64,000 bases of DNA from Leifsonia sp. ZF2019 (lineage in GTDB: Bacteria > Actinomycetota > Actinomycetes > Actinomycetales > Microbacteriaceae), in assembly GCF_019924635.1 (NCBI RefSeq), contig NZ_CP065037.1, positions 372,001 to 436,000 of the forward strand, given 5' to 3'. The position numbers and the translations under genes are program-made. Below, piece by piece: positions 42,800-52,511 of this stretch. A model generated the notes under the pieces. That model searched no databases and had not been told where the DNA came from. It saw only the letters and a program-made list of their open reading frames with translations. Every line of letters begins with the position of its first letter. Positions within the stretch are counted from its first letter, which is position 1.

Positions 42800-43071
42800 G
42801 AGGCGTAGGCCTCCAGCCGGGCTCCGGCAGCAAGCGCGTCCTCGTGCCAGCGCGCCGCCAGATCGAGGGCGCGATCGCCCGAGACGCCGGCATCGAGCAC
42901 GCAGACGCCGGCATCGAGCACGCAGACGCCGTCGGGAGCTCCGGGCCGCCCGGCGAGGGCGTCCGCCGGCAGGCGGCCGTACCCCTCGCCGAGCGACGCA
43001 GGGTCGCTCCGATCGCGGTCGCCGTCGGTGGTCGAGTCACCGACGAACACGGATCGGGCGGGGTGGGACAT
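42796..43071 (-). pseudogene. Shrunken SGNH/GDSL-hydrolase gene with internal duplication
   Basis: A 91-codon frame. Its N-terminus FVGDSTTDGDRDRSDPASLGEGY contains the SGNH block I Ser and Asp, and SGDRALDLAARWHEDAL matches block II of the same family. But the rest of a normal 200-residue enzyme, including blocks III and V with the catalytic Asp and His, is missing, and the last residues ARLEAYAS look like the family C-terminus. I infer an internal deletion; the catalytic triad cannot be complete. A 21-bp tandem duplication doubles VCVLDAG. The ribosome site (GGAGGAGC) and GTGA overlap with the next gene survive, so it may still serve translational coupling. Confidence 0.65.
42884..42925. 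repeat. Two exact 21-bp tandem repeats
   Basis: The unit 42884-42904 (starting ACGCCGGCATCGAGC) is repeated exactly at 42905-42925, and its first five bases recur at 42926. It keeps frame and adds seven residues to the SGNH remnant. Confidence 0.92.
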
Positions 43072-43096
43072 GGTGCTCCTCCTGGTGGATGCGGTG

Positions 43097-45739
43097 CTAC
43101 GGCTTCTTCACGGTGTACTGGAAGACGTCGTGCCGCAGCACGTCACCGGACACCTTCACGACCGTGATGCGGTGGTCGCCGTCGCGCAGCCCGTCCACGC
43201 TGAAGAGCGTCCGGCCGGTGCGTCGGGCATCCGACCGCGTGTCGACGGTCTTCGCGAGCCGCCCGTCGATGTAGACGGCGGCCTTCCCCTGGTCGGGTCC
43301 GGTGTCGCCGATCCAGGAGACGCCGGTGCCGCGGAAGGCGAGGTCCACACGGTCACCGTCCTTCGTGGTGGCGTGGACGTCGTCGTGCGCGTCGCCGCGG
43401 AACTGGAACCCGAGCGCGGTGGTGCCGTCCGGCAGACCCGCGAGGTACTGCGCCCGCAGCGTGACGGTGCTGCCGGAGACGGTGTAGTCGGCCCCCTTCT
43501 TCAGCGCCGTGCCGTCGCGGACGATCCCGGCGAGCTCGCCGCCGTCGCGGAGCAGCGTGACCGGCACGTCCGCCGGGGCCGCCTTGTCGAAGACCGCCAC
43601 GTCGGGCTGCAGCAGGCTCTCCAGCGTGACATCGAGCTTGTCGAGCAGCATGAACGCGCCCGACTTCTTGACGACCCGGAGGGTGTGCGAGCCGTTCGGG
43701 AGGCCGTCGACGCTCCACGCGACCTGTTGCGCCAGGCGGGGCTGGCCCGCGTCGCGCCCTGTGCTCACCGTCTTCTGGAACTGACCGTCGAGGTACACGT
43801 CGACGTCGCCCTGCGACGGGTCGAGCTCGGTCACGTAGTCGATGCCGGTGCCGGTGAAGGTGTACTGGAACGACGAGCCGTCGGCCTCGACGTAGTGCAC
43901 GTCGTCCCGGAAGTCACCGAACCCGCGACCCCCGCTCTGGCCCCAGGAGCCCGAGTAGACGATCCCGGCGTCACCGTCGTTCACCGCGACGACGCGGCTC
44001 GACGCGGGAGGCGTCGGCACCTGCCCGGCGGAGGAGTCGCCCACCGCGACCGGGAGCTGCTGCGTGGTCGCCGGGACCTCGAGGCCGCCGTTGCGCGTCC
44101 ACGCGCCGGTGTACCGGACGCGCTGCGCGTCGTCGTTCAGGGCGACGGCGGTGCCCTTCTTCGGAGTGACTTTCAGCAGGCGCGCGCCGTGGATCGGGAC
44201 GGTCTGCCCGGTGAACGTCGTGTCGAACGTTCCGAGGTCCTTGCCCGCCCAGAGGTCGCGGACGCTCGCGGCGCCGGTCAGCCCCAGGTCGGACCAGTTC
44301 GCCGTGACGTCGGCGTCGGTGCGGCCGAGGTTGAACAGGGCCACGGTGTAGCTGCCGTCGGCGTTCGGGGCGTACCAGACCTGCTTGTCGGTGGCGGTCG
44401 AGACCGGCTGCGCGGGCGTGCCGGTCTGATTCACGGCCACGACCTCCTTGTTCGTCAGGAGGTCGACGCCGTACTGGTCGAGCTTCGTCAGGTCGTTGCC
44501 GACATACATCGGCGCGGCGGAGATCGCCCACAGGGTGGTCGCGGTGCGGCGCTCGTCCTTCGTCAGGCCGTCCATCGTCCCGTTGCCGACGTCGAGCGAG
44601 TCGAAGTCGTTCCATCCGCCGGGCCCGGCGTGCCGCCACCAGTCGGCGGCACGCGGGAAGAGGCGCGCGATGTTGTCCCATTGCGTGAGAGCGACTCCCG
44701 CGCAGTAGCACTCGACGTCCCACTCCACGCGCCAGCCGTTCGCGTACTGCTTCCACGTGTCCGCGTAGTCGATGTCCAGCGCCCACGACAGCTCGAACCA
44801 GATGCTCTTCGCCTTCAGCGCCTTCGACCAGGCGGCGACGTCGTCGCGGGCGTCCAGCGACAGGTCGCTGACACCCGAGCCCGGGGTCACACTGTCGAAC
44901 TTGACGAAGTTCACGCCCCACGCCGCGAGCTGGTCGACGATCGAGTCCACGTACTTCTGAGCGCACGGGTTCGCGAAGTCGATGCGGTAGCCGATCTTCC
45001 AGTAGTCGGCCTGCTGCAGCGGCTGCTTCACGATGTCGTGCGTGGTGCAGCCGGGGGCGTTCGCGATCGGGTACGCCTTCTCGTACACGTCCGGCGAGAT
45101 GCCCGGGATGAAGTACAGCCCGAACTTCTGGCCGTTCGCGTGTACGTGGTCGATCACCTTCTTCAGCCCCTGCGGGTAGAGGGTCGCGCTCGGCGTCGGC
45201 CGTCCGTTGGCGTCGACGCCGTCGTTCCATCCGGAGTCGACGTTGATGCGGTCGTAGCCCGCCGTGCCCAGCTTCGTCTTCATGGCGTCGGACTGGGCGA
45301 TGATCTGGTCCGCCGTGATCCACTTCGAGTCGCCGCTGTAGACCTGCATGCTGTAGCTGCTCCAGCCCAGGTAGGGCTTCGTGGCCCAGCTGTCGACCGC
45401 GGGCGCGGTCGGCGCCGCGATCGTGGGCGCGGGGGAGGACCCGCGAGCGGTGGAGGGGGCGGTGGTCGGAGCCGGGGTGGGAGCGGTCGAGGGGTCTGCC
45501 GTCGCCGACGCCTCCGGGCCGGGGGTCGACGTGCTGGTCGCGGTCGGCGTGGGCTGCGATGCGGATGGTTGCGGCGTGGACGGATCGGTCGGGGCCGGCG
45601 CGCTCGTCGACGGCGAGCCCGTCGGTGACCCCGTCGGTGCGGCGCCGGCCGGAACGGCGGCCGTGGCCACCAGTCCCAGGGCCGCGATCGACACGACGAG
45701 GGCCTGCAGGCTCCGTCGCGCGCGTGTCTGGCGTGTCAT
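43097..45739 (-). CDS. Secreted GH27 alpha-galactosidase with X2 and accessory beta-sandwich modules
   Basis: An 880-residue exported enzyme. Residues 1-33 are a signal peptide and about 35-115 a Pro/Ser/Thr linker. The GH27 barrel (about 118-430) has PYLGWSSYSMQ, INVDSGWND, the nucleophile Asp282 in NFVKFDSV and the acid/base Asp341 in RVEWDVECYC. Then come a C-terminal beta domain and two similar sandwich modules (FTGTGIDYVTELDPSQGDVDVYLDG and FRGTGVSWIGDTGPDQGKAAVYIDG types) that flank a CBM-X2-like domain (PVTLLRDGGELAGI...DYTVSGSTVTLRAQYL). It releases alpha-galactose from polysaccharides outside the cell. AGAGAGGAAG precedes the ATG. It follows the GH36 gene in one operon. Confidence 0.92.
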   Translation of the reverse strand: MTRQTRARRSLQALVVSIAALGLVATAAVPAGAAPTGSPTGSPSTSAPAPTDPSTPQPSASQPTPTATSTSTPGPEASATADPSTAPTPAPTTAPSTARGSSPAPTIAAPTAPAVDSWATKPYLGWSSYSMQVYSGDSKWITADQIIAQSDAMKTKLGTAGYDRINVDSGWNDGVDANGRPTPSATLYPQGLKKVIDHVHANGQKFGLYFIPGISPDVYEKAYPIANAPGCTTHDIVKQPLQQADYWKIGYRIDFANPCAQKYVDSIVDQLAAWGVNFVKFDSVTPGSGVSDLSLDARDDVAAWSKALKAKSIWFELSWALDIDYADTWKQYANGWRVEWDVECYCAGVALTQWDNIARLFPRAADWWRHAGPGGWNDFDSLDVGNGTMDGLTKDERRTATTLWAISAAPMYVGNDLTKLDQYGVDLLTNKEVVAVNQTGTPAQPVSTATDKQVWYAPNADGSYTVALFNLGRTDADVTANWSDLGLTGAASVRDLWAGKDLGTFDTTFTGQTVPIHGARLLKVTPKKGTAVALNDDAQRVRYTGAWTRNGGLEVPATTQQLPVAVGDSSAGQVPTPPASSRVVAVNDGDAGIVYSGSWGQSGGRGFGDFRDDVHYVEADGSSFQYTFTGTGIDYVTELDPSQGDVDVYLDGQFQKTVSTGRDAGQPRLAQQVAWSVDGLPNGSHTLRVVKKSGAFMLLDKLDVTLESLLQPDVAVFDKAAPADVPVTLLRDGGELAGIVRDGTALKKGADYTVSGSTVTLRAQYLAGLPDGTTALGFQFRGDAHDDVHATTKDGDRVDLAFRGTGVSWIGDTGPDQGKAAVYIDGRLAKTVDTRSDARRTGRTLFSVDGLRDGDHRITVVKVSGDVLRHDVFQYTVKKP

Positions 45740-45840
45740 GCGGTCTTCCTCTCTGAAGCGCTCGGACGCGTCGGTGCGCCCGGGCGGTTATTGCGGTGGG
45801 CCGTCTGGGGGGCGGTGCCGCTCTCCGGTGCGCGGCGGCA

Positions 45841-48069
45841 TCACGCCACCCGCTCCAGGTCGAACAGCATCGCCTGCTGCGGGTTGAGGGTCGGCAGCGG
45901 GACGCCCGCGACGCCGAGCACGGCGCTCGGGAGGACGATCCCGTCGGCGGCGAGCGCGGCCGTCACCCACGAGGGGTCGGCGGCCTCGTGCCGGCTCGCG
46001 AGCCCGAAATCGTCGCGCACCCGCACGCGGTAGCGTGCGCCGTCGTCGAGTCCCGGGAATCGGACGCGTCCGGACTGGCCGGGCTCCGAGGTCGCGAGCC
46101 GCGCCCAGGTGAAGAGCGCGCGGCTTCCGTCGTGGGCGACGATCCCGGTCAGGGCGGCGGTCGTGTCGGACAGGTCCGCGTTGACGATGCGGCCGCTGTG
46201 GATCAGCCCGCGCAGCTCGCGGTAGGCCGCACCCCAGCGCGCGATCCGCTCGAGGTCGTCGTCGTCGGCCTCCTGGAGGTCCCACTCGATGCCGGCGTGC
46301 GCGGTGAGGGCGACGACCAGTCGGAACGACAGGTCGGTGCGGCGGGAGGTCGTGTGGGAGCGCTCGGCGCCGAGGTGCGAGCCGATCAGCTCCGGCGGCA
46401 CCAGCATGCGGGTCCAGCGCTCGATCTGCAGGCGCTCCACGGGGTCGTTGCAGTCGGAGGCCCAGACACGGTCCGTCCGGTCGAGGATGCCGAGGTCGAC
46501 GCGGCCGCCGCCGCCCGAGCAGGTCTCGATCTCGAGGCCGGGGTGCCGCTCGCGGAGTGTGTCGAGCATCCGGTAGAGGGCGAGGGTCTGCGCGTGCACG
46601 GCGGGACGGTCGGTGCCCGACCGGCCGCTCACGGCCTCCGAGAGGTCGCGGTTGTGGTCCCACTTGATGTAGTCGACCGCGTACTCGTCGACGATCGCGC
46701 TGATCCGGTCGAGCACGAGCGCGTACGCTTCGGGTCGGGTCAGGTCGAGCACGTACTGGTTGCGTGCCGTCGCCCCGAGGCCCCGGCTCGGGCCGAGCAC
46801 CCAGTCGGGATGCCGGCGTGCGAGGTCCGAGTCGAGGTTGATCATCTCGGGCTCGAACCAGATGCCGAACTGCATGCCGTGCGAGCGGACCCGGTCGACG
46901 AGCGGCGCCAGCCCGTCGCGCCACACGGCACGGTCGACCACCCAGTCGCCGAGCCCGGCGTTCGCATCCCGCCGGCCGTGGAACCAGCCGTCGTCGAGCA
47001 CGAAACGCTCCACGCCGACACGCGCGCCGCGCTCGACGAGAGCGGAGAGCCGCTCGACATCGTGGTCGAAGTAGACGGCCTCCCACGAATTGAGCGTGAG
47101 TGGACGGGGAGACGACGGATGCGTCGCCCGGGCGCGCAGCCGACGGTGGAGGCGGTCGGCGACGCCGTCGAGGCCGGCGCCCGACCAGACGAACAGCGCG
47201 GTGGGCGCGTCGTAGCGCTCGCCGTCGGCGAGCAGGATCTCGCCCGGCCGCAGCCCTTCGCCCGCGCCGAGGACGGCGGCGAACGGGCCGGGGCTCTCGG
47301 GCAGCTTCTCGACGACGTACTCGACGTCGCCGCTCCACGCGAGGTGCGCCGCCCAGGCCTCGCCGCGCCCGAACCCGAGGTCGTCCGTGCCCGCGACCAC
47401 AAGGAACGGGGAGTCGTGTCCCGGCTTGCCGCGCCGGCTGCGGCGCACGTGGCTGCCGTAGAGCAGCGCGCCGCGCTGGGGGGCCCGCTCGCGGCACCAC
47501 TTGCCGCTGAAATCGAGCACGTCGGTCGCGCGGTCGGGGAGGGGGAGGAGGATGCGGAGGGCGTCGAGCGCGTACGGGGCTGTGGCGCCGACGCCGTCCG
47601 CCGCGCCCAGGAGGGTGGTGTCCCGCACCACGGAGACGTCGGCGGCGAGCACGCCGAACGGGTCGAGGGCGAGCGAGACGGTCGAGCGGAGACCGGTCAC
47701 CGTGTCGGCGAGCTCGACCTCGATGCGTCCGCCTGCCGGGGCGTCGGGGGTGCCGTCGGTGCGGTGCCGCACGGCGACCGTCTCGGGCCGCGGGGTGGTG
47801 GCCGACCCGGCGGCGTGCCCCTCCTGCGCCGGTGTCCCCGCCCAGCCTTCGAGCTCCGTGGGCCACAGGCTGAAGACACGGGCGACATCCGGCGAATTGT
47901 TGAGCACGGCCGGCCCGGCGGTCGCGCGGAGACCCTCCAGCGCCGCCTCGTCCAGAGGGCCGAGGTCGCTGCCCCAGTGCAGGATGCGCGGCACCCGCCC
48001 GGCGGCGTCGAGGACGAGGGAGGCGCCTGCGGCGCGCAGCGAGAGCGCGCTGCCGTGGCTGTCGGGCAT
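45841..48069 (-). CDS. GH36 alpha-galactosidase, cytosolic
   Basis: A 742-residue enzyme without signal peptide. It has an N-terminal beta-supersandwich, then the barrel with ERFVLDDGWFHGRRDANAGLGDW (key words LDDGWF), GIWFEPEMIN, the nucleophile Asp in DYIKWDHNRD, the acid/base Asp in VWASDCNDP and the CSGGGGRVDLGIL loop, all GH36 hallmarks. It hydrolyses alpha-galactosides such as raffinose-type or galactomannan oligomers after import. ATG 48069 has AGGAG eight bases upstream; an in-frame ATG at 48108 is inside the operator. It is divergent from the sugar permease operon, sharing a palindromic operator. Confidence 0.94.
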   Translation of the reverse strand: MPDSHGSALSLRAAGASLVLDAAGRVPRILHWGSDLGPLDEAALEGLRATAGPAVLNNSPDVARVFSLWPTELEGWAGTPAQEGHAAGSATTPRPETVAVRHRTDGTPDAPAGGRIEVELADTVTGLRSTVSLALDPFGVLAADVSVVRDTTLLGAADGVGATAPYALDALRILLPLPDRATDVLDFSGKWCRERAPQRGALLYGSHVRRSRRGKPGHDSPFLVVAGTDDLGFGRGEAWAAHLAWSGDVEYVVEKLPESPGPFAAVLGAGEGLRPGEILLADGERYDAPTALFVWSGAGLDGVADRLHRRLRARATHPSSPRPLTLNSWEAVYFDHDVERLSALVERGARVGVERFVLDDGWFHGRRDANAGLGDWVVDRAVWRDGLAPLVDRVRSHGMQFGIWFEPEMINLDSDLARRHPDWVLGPSRGLGATARNQYVLDLTRPEAYALVLDRISAIVDEYAVDYIKWDHNRDLSEAVSGRSGTDRPAVHAQTLALYRMLDTLRERHPGLEIETCSGGGGRVDLGILDRTDRVWASDCNDPVERLQIERWTRMLVPPELIGSHLGAERSHTTSRRTDLSFRLVVALTAHAGIEWDLQEADDDDLERIARWGAAYRELRGLIHSGRIVNADLSDTTAALTGIVAHDGSRALFTWARLATSEPGQSGRVRFPGLDDGARYRVRVRDDFGLASRHEAADPSWVTAALAADGIVLPSAVLGVAGVPLPTLNPQQAMLFDLERVA

Positions 48070-48095
48070 GGATGGGCTCCTAGCGGCTGAGTTAC

Positions 48096-48108
48096 TTGAC
48101 AGTGTCAA
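48096..48108. promoter_or_regulatory. Palindromic operator between divergent glycan operons
   Basis: TTGACA-G-TGTCAA is a perfect 6-bp inverted repeat midway between the GH36 start (48069) and the first permease start (48155). It doubles as a possible -35 element. A single regulator, most simply the ROK protein encoded at the end of the plus-strand operon, could control both directions. Confidence 0.6.
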
Positions 48109-48154
48109 TTAACCATGCCTACTGTGACTCCTGCAACCCCGAGAAGGAAGACCG

Positions 48155-49120
48155 ATGTCGATCTCCACCGTCACCACCCCCGACCGGCCGAAGCCGTCGG
48201 CCGGCCCTGCGCGACGCCGGCGCCGCGGCGCGGTCAACGCCGCAGCCCCCTCCCACCGCGGCGACGCGCGGCTGGCCTGGCTGCTCATCGCTCCGGCGCT
48301 GCTCGGCTTCCTGGTCTTCGCGCTGTACCCGACCGTTCGCGGCATCTACCTCAGCTTCACGGACTTCCGCCTGCTGAGCGCCCCGACCTGGATCGGGGTG
48401 CAGAACTTCGTCGACCTGTTCCAGGACGACACCTTCTGGCAGTCGCTCGGAATCACCCTCTACTTCGTGCTCATCGCCGTGGTGCTCACGCTCGCCGTCT
48501 CGATCGTCACTGCCGCCGTGCTCCACCGGGTCACGACGTCGACGGTGCTGCGGGGGCTCATCATCCTGCCCTTCCTGATCTCGGGCGTCGTCGCGGCCAC
48601 GGTCTGGTCGTGGATGCTCGATGCGCAGCTGGGCATCGTCAACCAGGTGGTGCACGCGCTCGGAGGAGAGGGCATCAAGTTCCTGACGTCGCGCGAATGG
48701 GCGATCCCGTCGCTCGCACTCATCCACGTCTGGAAGAACATGGGCTACACGTCGATCATCATCTTCGCCGGGATGCAGACGATCCCGCCCTCGATCTACG
48801 AGGCGGGGCGGATCGACGGCGCCAGCGAGCCGAAGATGTTCTTCCGCCTCACCCTGCCGCTGCTGCGGCCCATCCTGGCGCTCGTCGTCGTGCTGAACGT
48901 CATCGGGGCGTTCCAGGTGTTCGACATCGTCTCGGTCGCCACGAAGGGCGGACCGGCGCACGCGTCGAACGTGCTGCAGATGTACATCTACCAGAAGGCC
49001 TTCGGGCAGTTCGACTTCGGCTACGCATCGGCGATGTCGCTCGCGCTCTTCGCCATCCTCATCGTGATCACCTTCGTGCAGATGCGTCTGCTGCGCGCGA
49101 GCGAATCGGACAACGCCTGA
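48155..49120 (+). CDS. Carbohydrate ABC transporter permease, MalF type
   Basis: A 321-residue CUT1-family permease with six helices after a basic N-terminus. LLIAPALLGFLVFALYPTVRGIYLSFTDF is the usual first helix and loop, and the EAA motif is EAGRIDGASEPKMFFRLTLPLL. GAAGGAAG precedes the ATG. It forms the heterodimeric channel with the next protein; the ATG of that gene overlaps its stop by one base. No ATPase gene is present in the locus, so a shared MsiK-type ATPase must energise it (known for this family in actinobacteria). Confidence 0.94.
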   Translation: MSISTVTTPDRPKPSAGPARRRRRGAVNAAAPSHRGDARLAWLLIAPALLGFLVFALYPTVRGIYLSFTDFRLLSAPTWIGVQNFVDLFQDDTFWQSLGITLYFVLIAVVLTLAVSIVTAAVLHRVTTSTVLRGLIILPFLISGVVAATVWSWMLDAQLGIVNQVVHALGGEGIKFLTSREWAIPSLALIHVWKNMGYTSIIIFAGMQTIPPSIYEAGRIDGASEPKMFFRLTLPLLRPILALVVVLNVIGAFQVFDIVSVATKGGPAHASNVLQMYIYQKAFGQFDFGYASAMSLALFAILIVITFVQMRLLRASESDNA

Positions 49121-50073
49121 TGACCGCAACCACCGCTCCGGCCCCTGCGCCGGCCGCCGCCCGTCCGACCCTCGCCGCACAGCCTCGCCGCCGTCGGCGC
49201 CGTGCGGGTGTCGGACGCACCGTCGCCTGGATCTACCTCGCGGTGATCGTCGTCGTGACGATCTTCCCCTTCTACTGGATGCTGCGCTCGGCGTTGTCCA
49301 ACAACTACGCCATGATCGCGAACCCGTCGTCGCCCCTCCCGGTCGGCTTCACCTTCGGACCCTTCCTGCGGGTGCTCGGCCTCGAGGACCCGCAGGAGGC
49401 GGTCGCCCAGGGCGGATCGGGCGCCACCGTCGAGATCCTGCACTACCTGCTCAACTCCGTCGTCTACGCGACCGTGTCGACGGTGCTGATCGTGTTCTTC
49501 TCGCTCATCGCCGCCTACGCGTTCGCGCGTCTGGAGTGGCGCGGCCGGGAACTCATGTTCTCCCTGTTCCTCGCGGCGCTGATGGTGCCGGGCATCCTGA
49601 CGCTGCTCCCGAACTTCGTGCTGATCAAGGAGCTCGGCCTGCTGAACACGTTCGCCGGCATGATCCTGCCCGGCGCGCTGTTCTCGGCGTTCAACATCTT
49701 CTTCCTGCGGCAGTTCATGCTCGGCCTCTCGACCGAGATCGAGGAGGCCGCGCTGCTCGACGGTGCGGGCAAGCTCCGCATCCTGTTCCGACTGACCATC
49801 CCGATGACGAGCGGCCCGATCATCACGCTGTTCATCCTCGGCTTCATCGGGATGTGGAACGACTACTTCTGGCCGCTGCTGGTGACCACCGACTCCAGCG
49901 TGCAGCCGCTGACGCTCGGCCTCGCCGTGTTCAAGCAGTCGTCGCCGCAGACGATGCCCGACTGGGCCGGCCTGATGGCCGCCACCCTGGTCGCGGCGTT
50001 GCCGATGCTCGTCCTCTTCATGGTGTTCGGCAAGCGCATCGTGAACTCGATCGGGTTCTCGGGGCTCAAATGA
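49120..50073 (+). CDS. Carbohydrate ABC transporter permease, MalG type
   Basis: A 317-residue partner permease. The first helix follows an Ala/Pro/Arg-rich cytosolic N-terminus, then come IFPFYWMLRSALSNNYAMIANP, the EAA loop EEAALLDGAGKLRILFRLTIPM and the C-terminal VFGKRIVNSIGFSGLK typical of MalG proteins. TGATG links it to the upstream permease and ATGA to the downstream GH95 gene, so the whole row is one transcript. Confidence 0.94.
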   Translation: MTATTAPAPAPAAARPTLAAQPRRRRRRAGVGRTVAWIYLAVIVVVTIFPFYWMLRSALSNNYAMIANPSSPLPVGFTFGPFLRVLGLEDPQEAVAQGGSGATVEILHYLLNSVVYATVSTVLIVFFSLIAAYAFARLEWRGRELMFSLFLAALMVPGILTLLPNFVLIKELGLLNTFAGMILPGALFSAFNIFFLRQFMLGLSTEIEEAALLDGAGKLRILFRLTIPMTSGPIITLFILGFIGMWNDYFWPLLVTTDSSVQPLTLGLAVFKQSSPQTMPDWAGLMAATLVAALPMLVLFMVFGKRIVNSIGFSGLK

Positions 50074-52511
50074 GCGCGCAGACGCTCCAGCTCGCCTGGC
50101 GGTCCCCGGCGGAGAACTGGGAGGAGGCCCTCCCCCTGGGCGACGGCCGTCTCGGTGCGATGGTGTTCGGCGGCGCCGACGGCCGCTACCAGGTCAACGA
50201 CGCCACCGTCTGGTCGGGCACGCCGGCGCTCGCCGCAGGCGAGCTGCGACGCGTGGTCGCGGGCGGCGCAGGCCCCGAGCGGCTCGCGGAGGTGCGGGAG
50301 CTGCTGGCCGCCGGGGACCTCGACCGCGCGGAGGCCGTGCTCATGACCTTCGAGGGCCGATACTCCCAGGAGTTCCTGCCCTTCGTGGACCTGCACGTGC
50401 GCATCCCGGAGGCCGTCGTCGCCGCGGGGGAGCCCGCCCGTGTGCTCGACCTCGACGGCGCGTACGTCGAGGAGGCGCTCTCGGTCGGAGGCGCCCGTGT
50501 CCGCAGGACCTCCCGTGTGGAGGAGCACGCGCTCGTGATCGAGATCGACGCCGACGAGCCGCTGCCGGAGGTTCGCGTCGCGCTCTCGACGCCGCTGCGC
50601 GAGCTCGGCCGGGCGATCCGCGGCGACGGCGGCGCACTGACGCTCGACGTCACGGTCCCGGTCGACGGGGCACCGCTGCACGAGCCCTCCGTCGTCCCGC
50701 CGTTGCGTTACGCGGAGGCGGACGACGACTGGGATGGCTTCGCGACGGCGGCCCTCGCCGTGCGGAGCGACGGCACGACGGAGGCGGACGACTCCGGTCT
50801 CACGATCCGTCATGCCCGTCGGCTGCTGATCGCCCTCTCGTCGTCGACCCGCGCTGAGTCGTGGTGGGCCGGCGCGGACGACGAGGGCCGGAGCGTCTCC
50901 CGCGAGACGATCCGGGACCGCGCCCGGGCGCGTGCCGCCGAAGCACTCGGTGCGCACGTCGCCCGTCACACCGGGAGCGCCCTGACGCGTCACCCGGCGG
51001 CGGCGCGGTTCGCGATCGGCGGTCGGCGCGAGGGCCGGTGGGAGGTAGAGGGCGACGTGCTCCACGGCGACGACGACATGCTGCGCGCCACGGTCGCCGC
51101 CGAGTACGGCCGCTACCTCCTCACTGCGTCCTCGCGGGCCGGGGGCCCGGCGGCCAACCTCCAGGGCATCTGGAACGGATTGCTGCGACCGGCGTGGTCG
51201 TCCAACTACACGCTCAACATCAACACCCAGATGAACTACTGGGCGGCCGGTCCGCTCGGCCTCCCGGAGGCCGCGGAGCCGCAGCTCGCGCTGGTCGAGC
51301 GGATCGCCCGCACCGGGCGTGACGTCGCCCGCGAGCTCTACGGCGCCCGCGGCTGGGTCGCCCACCACAACAGCGACCTGTGGGGGTGGAGCCTGCCCGT
51401 CGGCATGGGGCACGGCGCCCCGAGCTGGGCGATCTGGATGATGGGCGGCGTCTGGCTCTGCCACTCCCTCTGGGATCAGTACGAATTCGGCGGTGACGTC
51501 GCGCTCCTGCGCGACCGCATCTGGCCGCTGCTGCGGGGCGCGACGGAGTTCTGCCTCGACTGGCTGCAGAGGGATGCGGACGACACGGCGTTCCTCTCCC
51601 CGTCGACCTCCCCCGAGAACATGTACCGGGACGCGGATGGCACTCCCCGCGCGCTCGGCCTCACCGCGACGATGGACCGGGAGCTCATCCGCGCGCTCTT
51701 CCAGCGCGCGCTCCGGGCCATCGACACCGTCGACCCCGGCGACCAACTCCGGGGAGAGATCACGGCTGCGCTCGCTACGATTCCGCGTCCCGGCATCGGC
51801 CGGGACGGACGCCTCCTCGAATGGTCGGTGGAGGTCCCGGAGCACGAGCCGGCGCACCGCCACCTCTCGCCCCTGGTCGGACTGCATCCGCTCGATCTGG
51901 TGACGCCCCAGGCGACGCCGGAACTGGCCGAGGCGTCCCGGAGCTTCCTGGACGCCCGTGGCCCTGGCGCGATGGGATGGTCGTGGGCGTGGAAGATCGC
52001 GCTGCGCGCCCGGCTCGGCGACGGCGACGCCGCCCACGCCCTCCTCACCGAAGCGCTCGCCCCCTACAGCGGGGACGCGCGGAGGCACGGACCGGTCGAC
52101 GGCTCGGAGTGGGGCGGACTCCTGCCGAACCTGTTCAGCACCCACCCTCCGTTCCAGATCGACGGCAACCTGGGCTTCCCCGCCGGCATCGCCGAACTGC
52201 TGCTGCAGAGCCACGGCGGTGTCGTCCACCTGCTCCCGGCGCTGCCCGCGGCGTGGCCGCACGGCCGCGTGGACGGCCTGCGCGCCCGCGGTGGCATCGC
52301 CGTCGACCTGGAGTGGGCGGACGGAGGCCTCGTACGGGCGGTCCTGCACAACCTGCGACCGGAAGCCGTCGCCGTGCGCGTCCGGCACTCCGGTGCCGAT
52401 TTCGACGTCGAGCTGGCTGCGAATTGTCGCTCCGTCGTCACGAACCCACCACATCCATCCCCCTCCGGCACCGACGACGGTGTCCGGGCACACACAGTGA
52501 GGAACTCATGA
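50070..52511 (+). CDS. GH95-family glycosidase (alpha-L-fucosidase or alpha-L-galactosidase)
   Basis: An 813-residue cytosolic enzyme (no signal peptide). The N-terminal beta domain begins WRSPAENWEEALPLGDGRLGAMVFGG, as in GH95. The (alpha/alpha)6 barrel has NLQGIWNG, NINTQMNYWA with the two Asn that activate water, SPSTSPENMY with the acid Glu, and QIDGNLGFPAGIAELLLQSH with the conserved Asp. GH95 enzymes invert alpha-1,2-L-fucosides or alpha-L-galactosides, as found on xyloglucan and plant arabinogalactan. It is placed between the permeases and the binding protein, so it probably trims the imported oligosaccharide inside the cell. Its stop overlaps the next ATG by 4 bp. Confidence 0.92.
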   Translation: MSAQTLQLAWRSPAENWEEALPLGDGRLGAMVFGGADGRYQVNDATVWSGTPALAAGELRRVVAGGAGPERLAEVRELLAAGDLDRAEAVLMTFEGRYSQEFLPFVDLHVRIPEAVVAAGEPARVLDLDGAYVEEALSVGGARVRRTSRVEEHALVIEIDADEPLPEVRVALSTPLRELGRAIRGDGGALTLDVTVPVDGAPLHEPSVVPPLRYAEADDDWDGFATAALAVRSDGTTEADDSGLTIRHARRLLIALSSSTRAESWWAGADDEGRSVSRETIRDRARARAAEALGAHVARHTGSALTRHPAAARFAIGGRREGRWEVEGDVLHGDDDMLRATVAAEYGRYLLTASSRAGGPAANLQGIWNGLLRPAWSSNYTLNINTQMNYWAAGPLGLPEAAEPQLALVERIARTGRDVARELYGARGWVAHHNSDLWGWSLPVGMGHGAPSWAIWMMGGVWLCHSLWDQYEFGGDVALLRDRIWPLLRGATEFCLDWLQRDADDTAFLSPSTSPENMYRDADGTPRALGLTATMDRELIRALFQRALRAIDTVDPGDQLRGEITAALATIPRPGIGRDGRLLEWSVEVPEHEPAHRHLSPLVGLHPLDLVTPQATPELAEASRSFLDARGPGAMGWSWAWKIALRARLGDGDAAHALLTEALAPYSGDARRHGPVDGSEWGGLLPNLFSTHPPFQIDGNLGFPAGIAELLLQSHGGVVHLLPALPAAWPHGRVDGLRARGGIAVDLEWADGGLVRAVLHNLRPEAVAVRVRHSGADFDVELAANCRSVVTNPPHPSPSGTDDGVRAHTVRNS

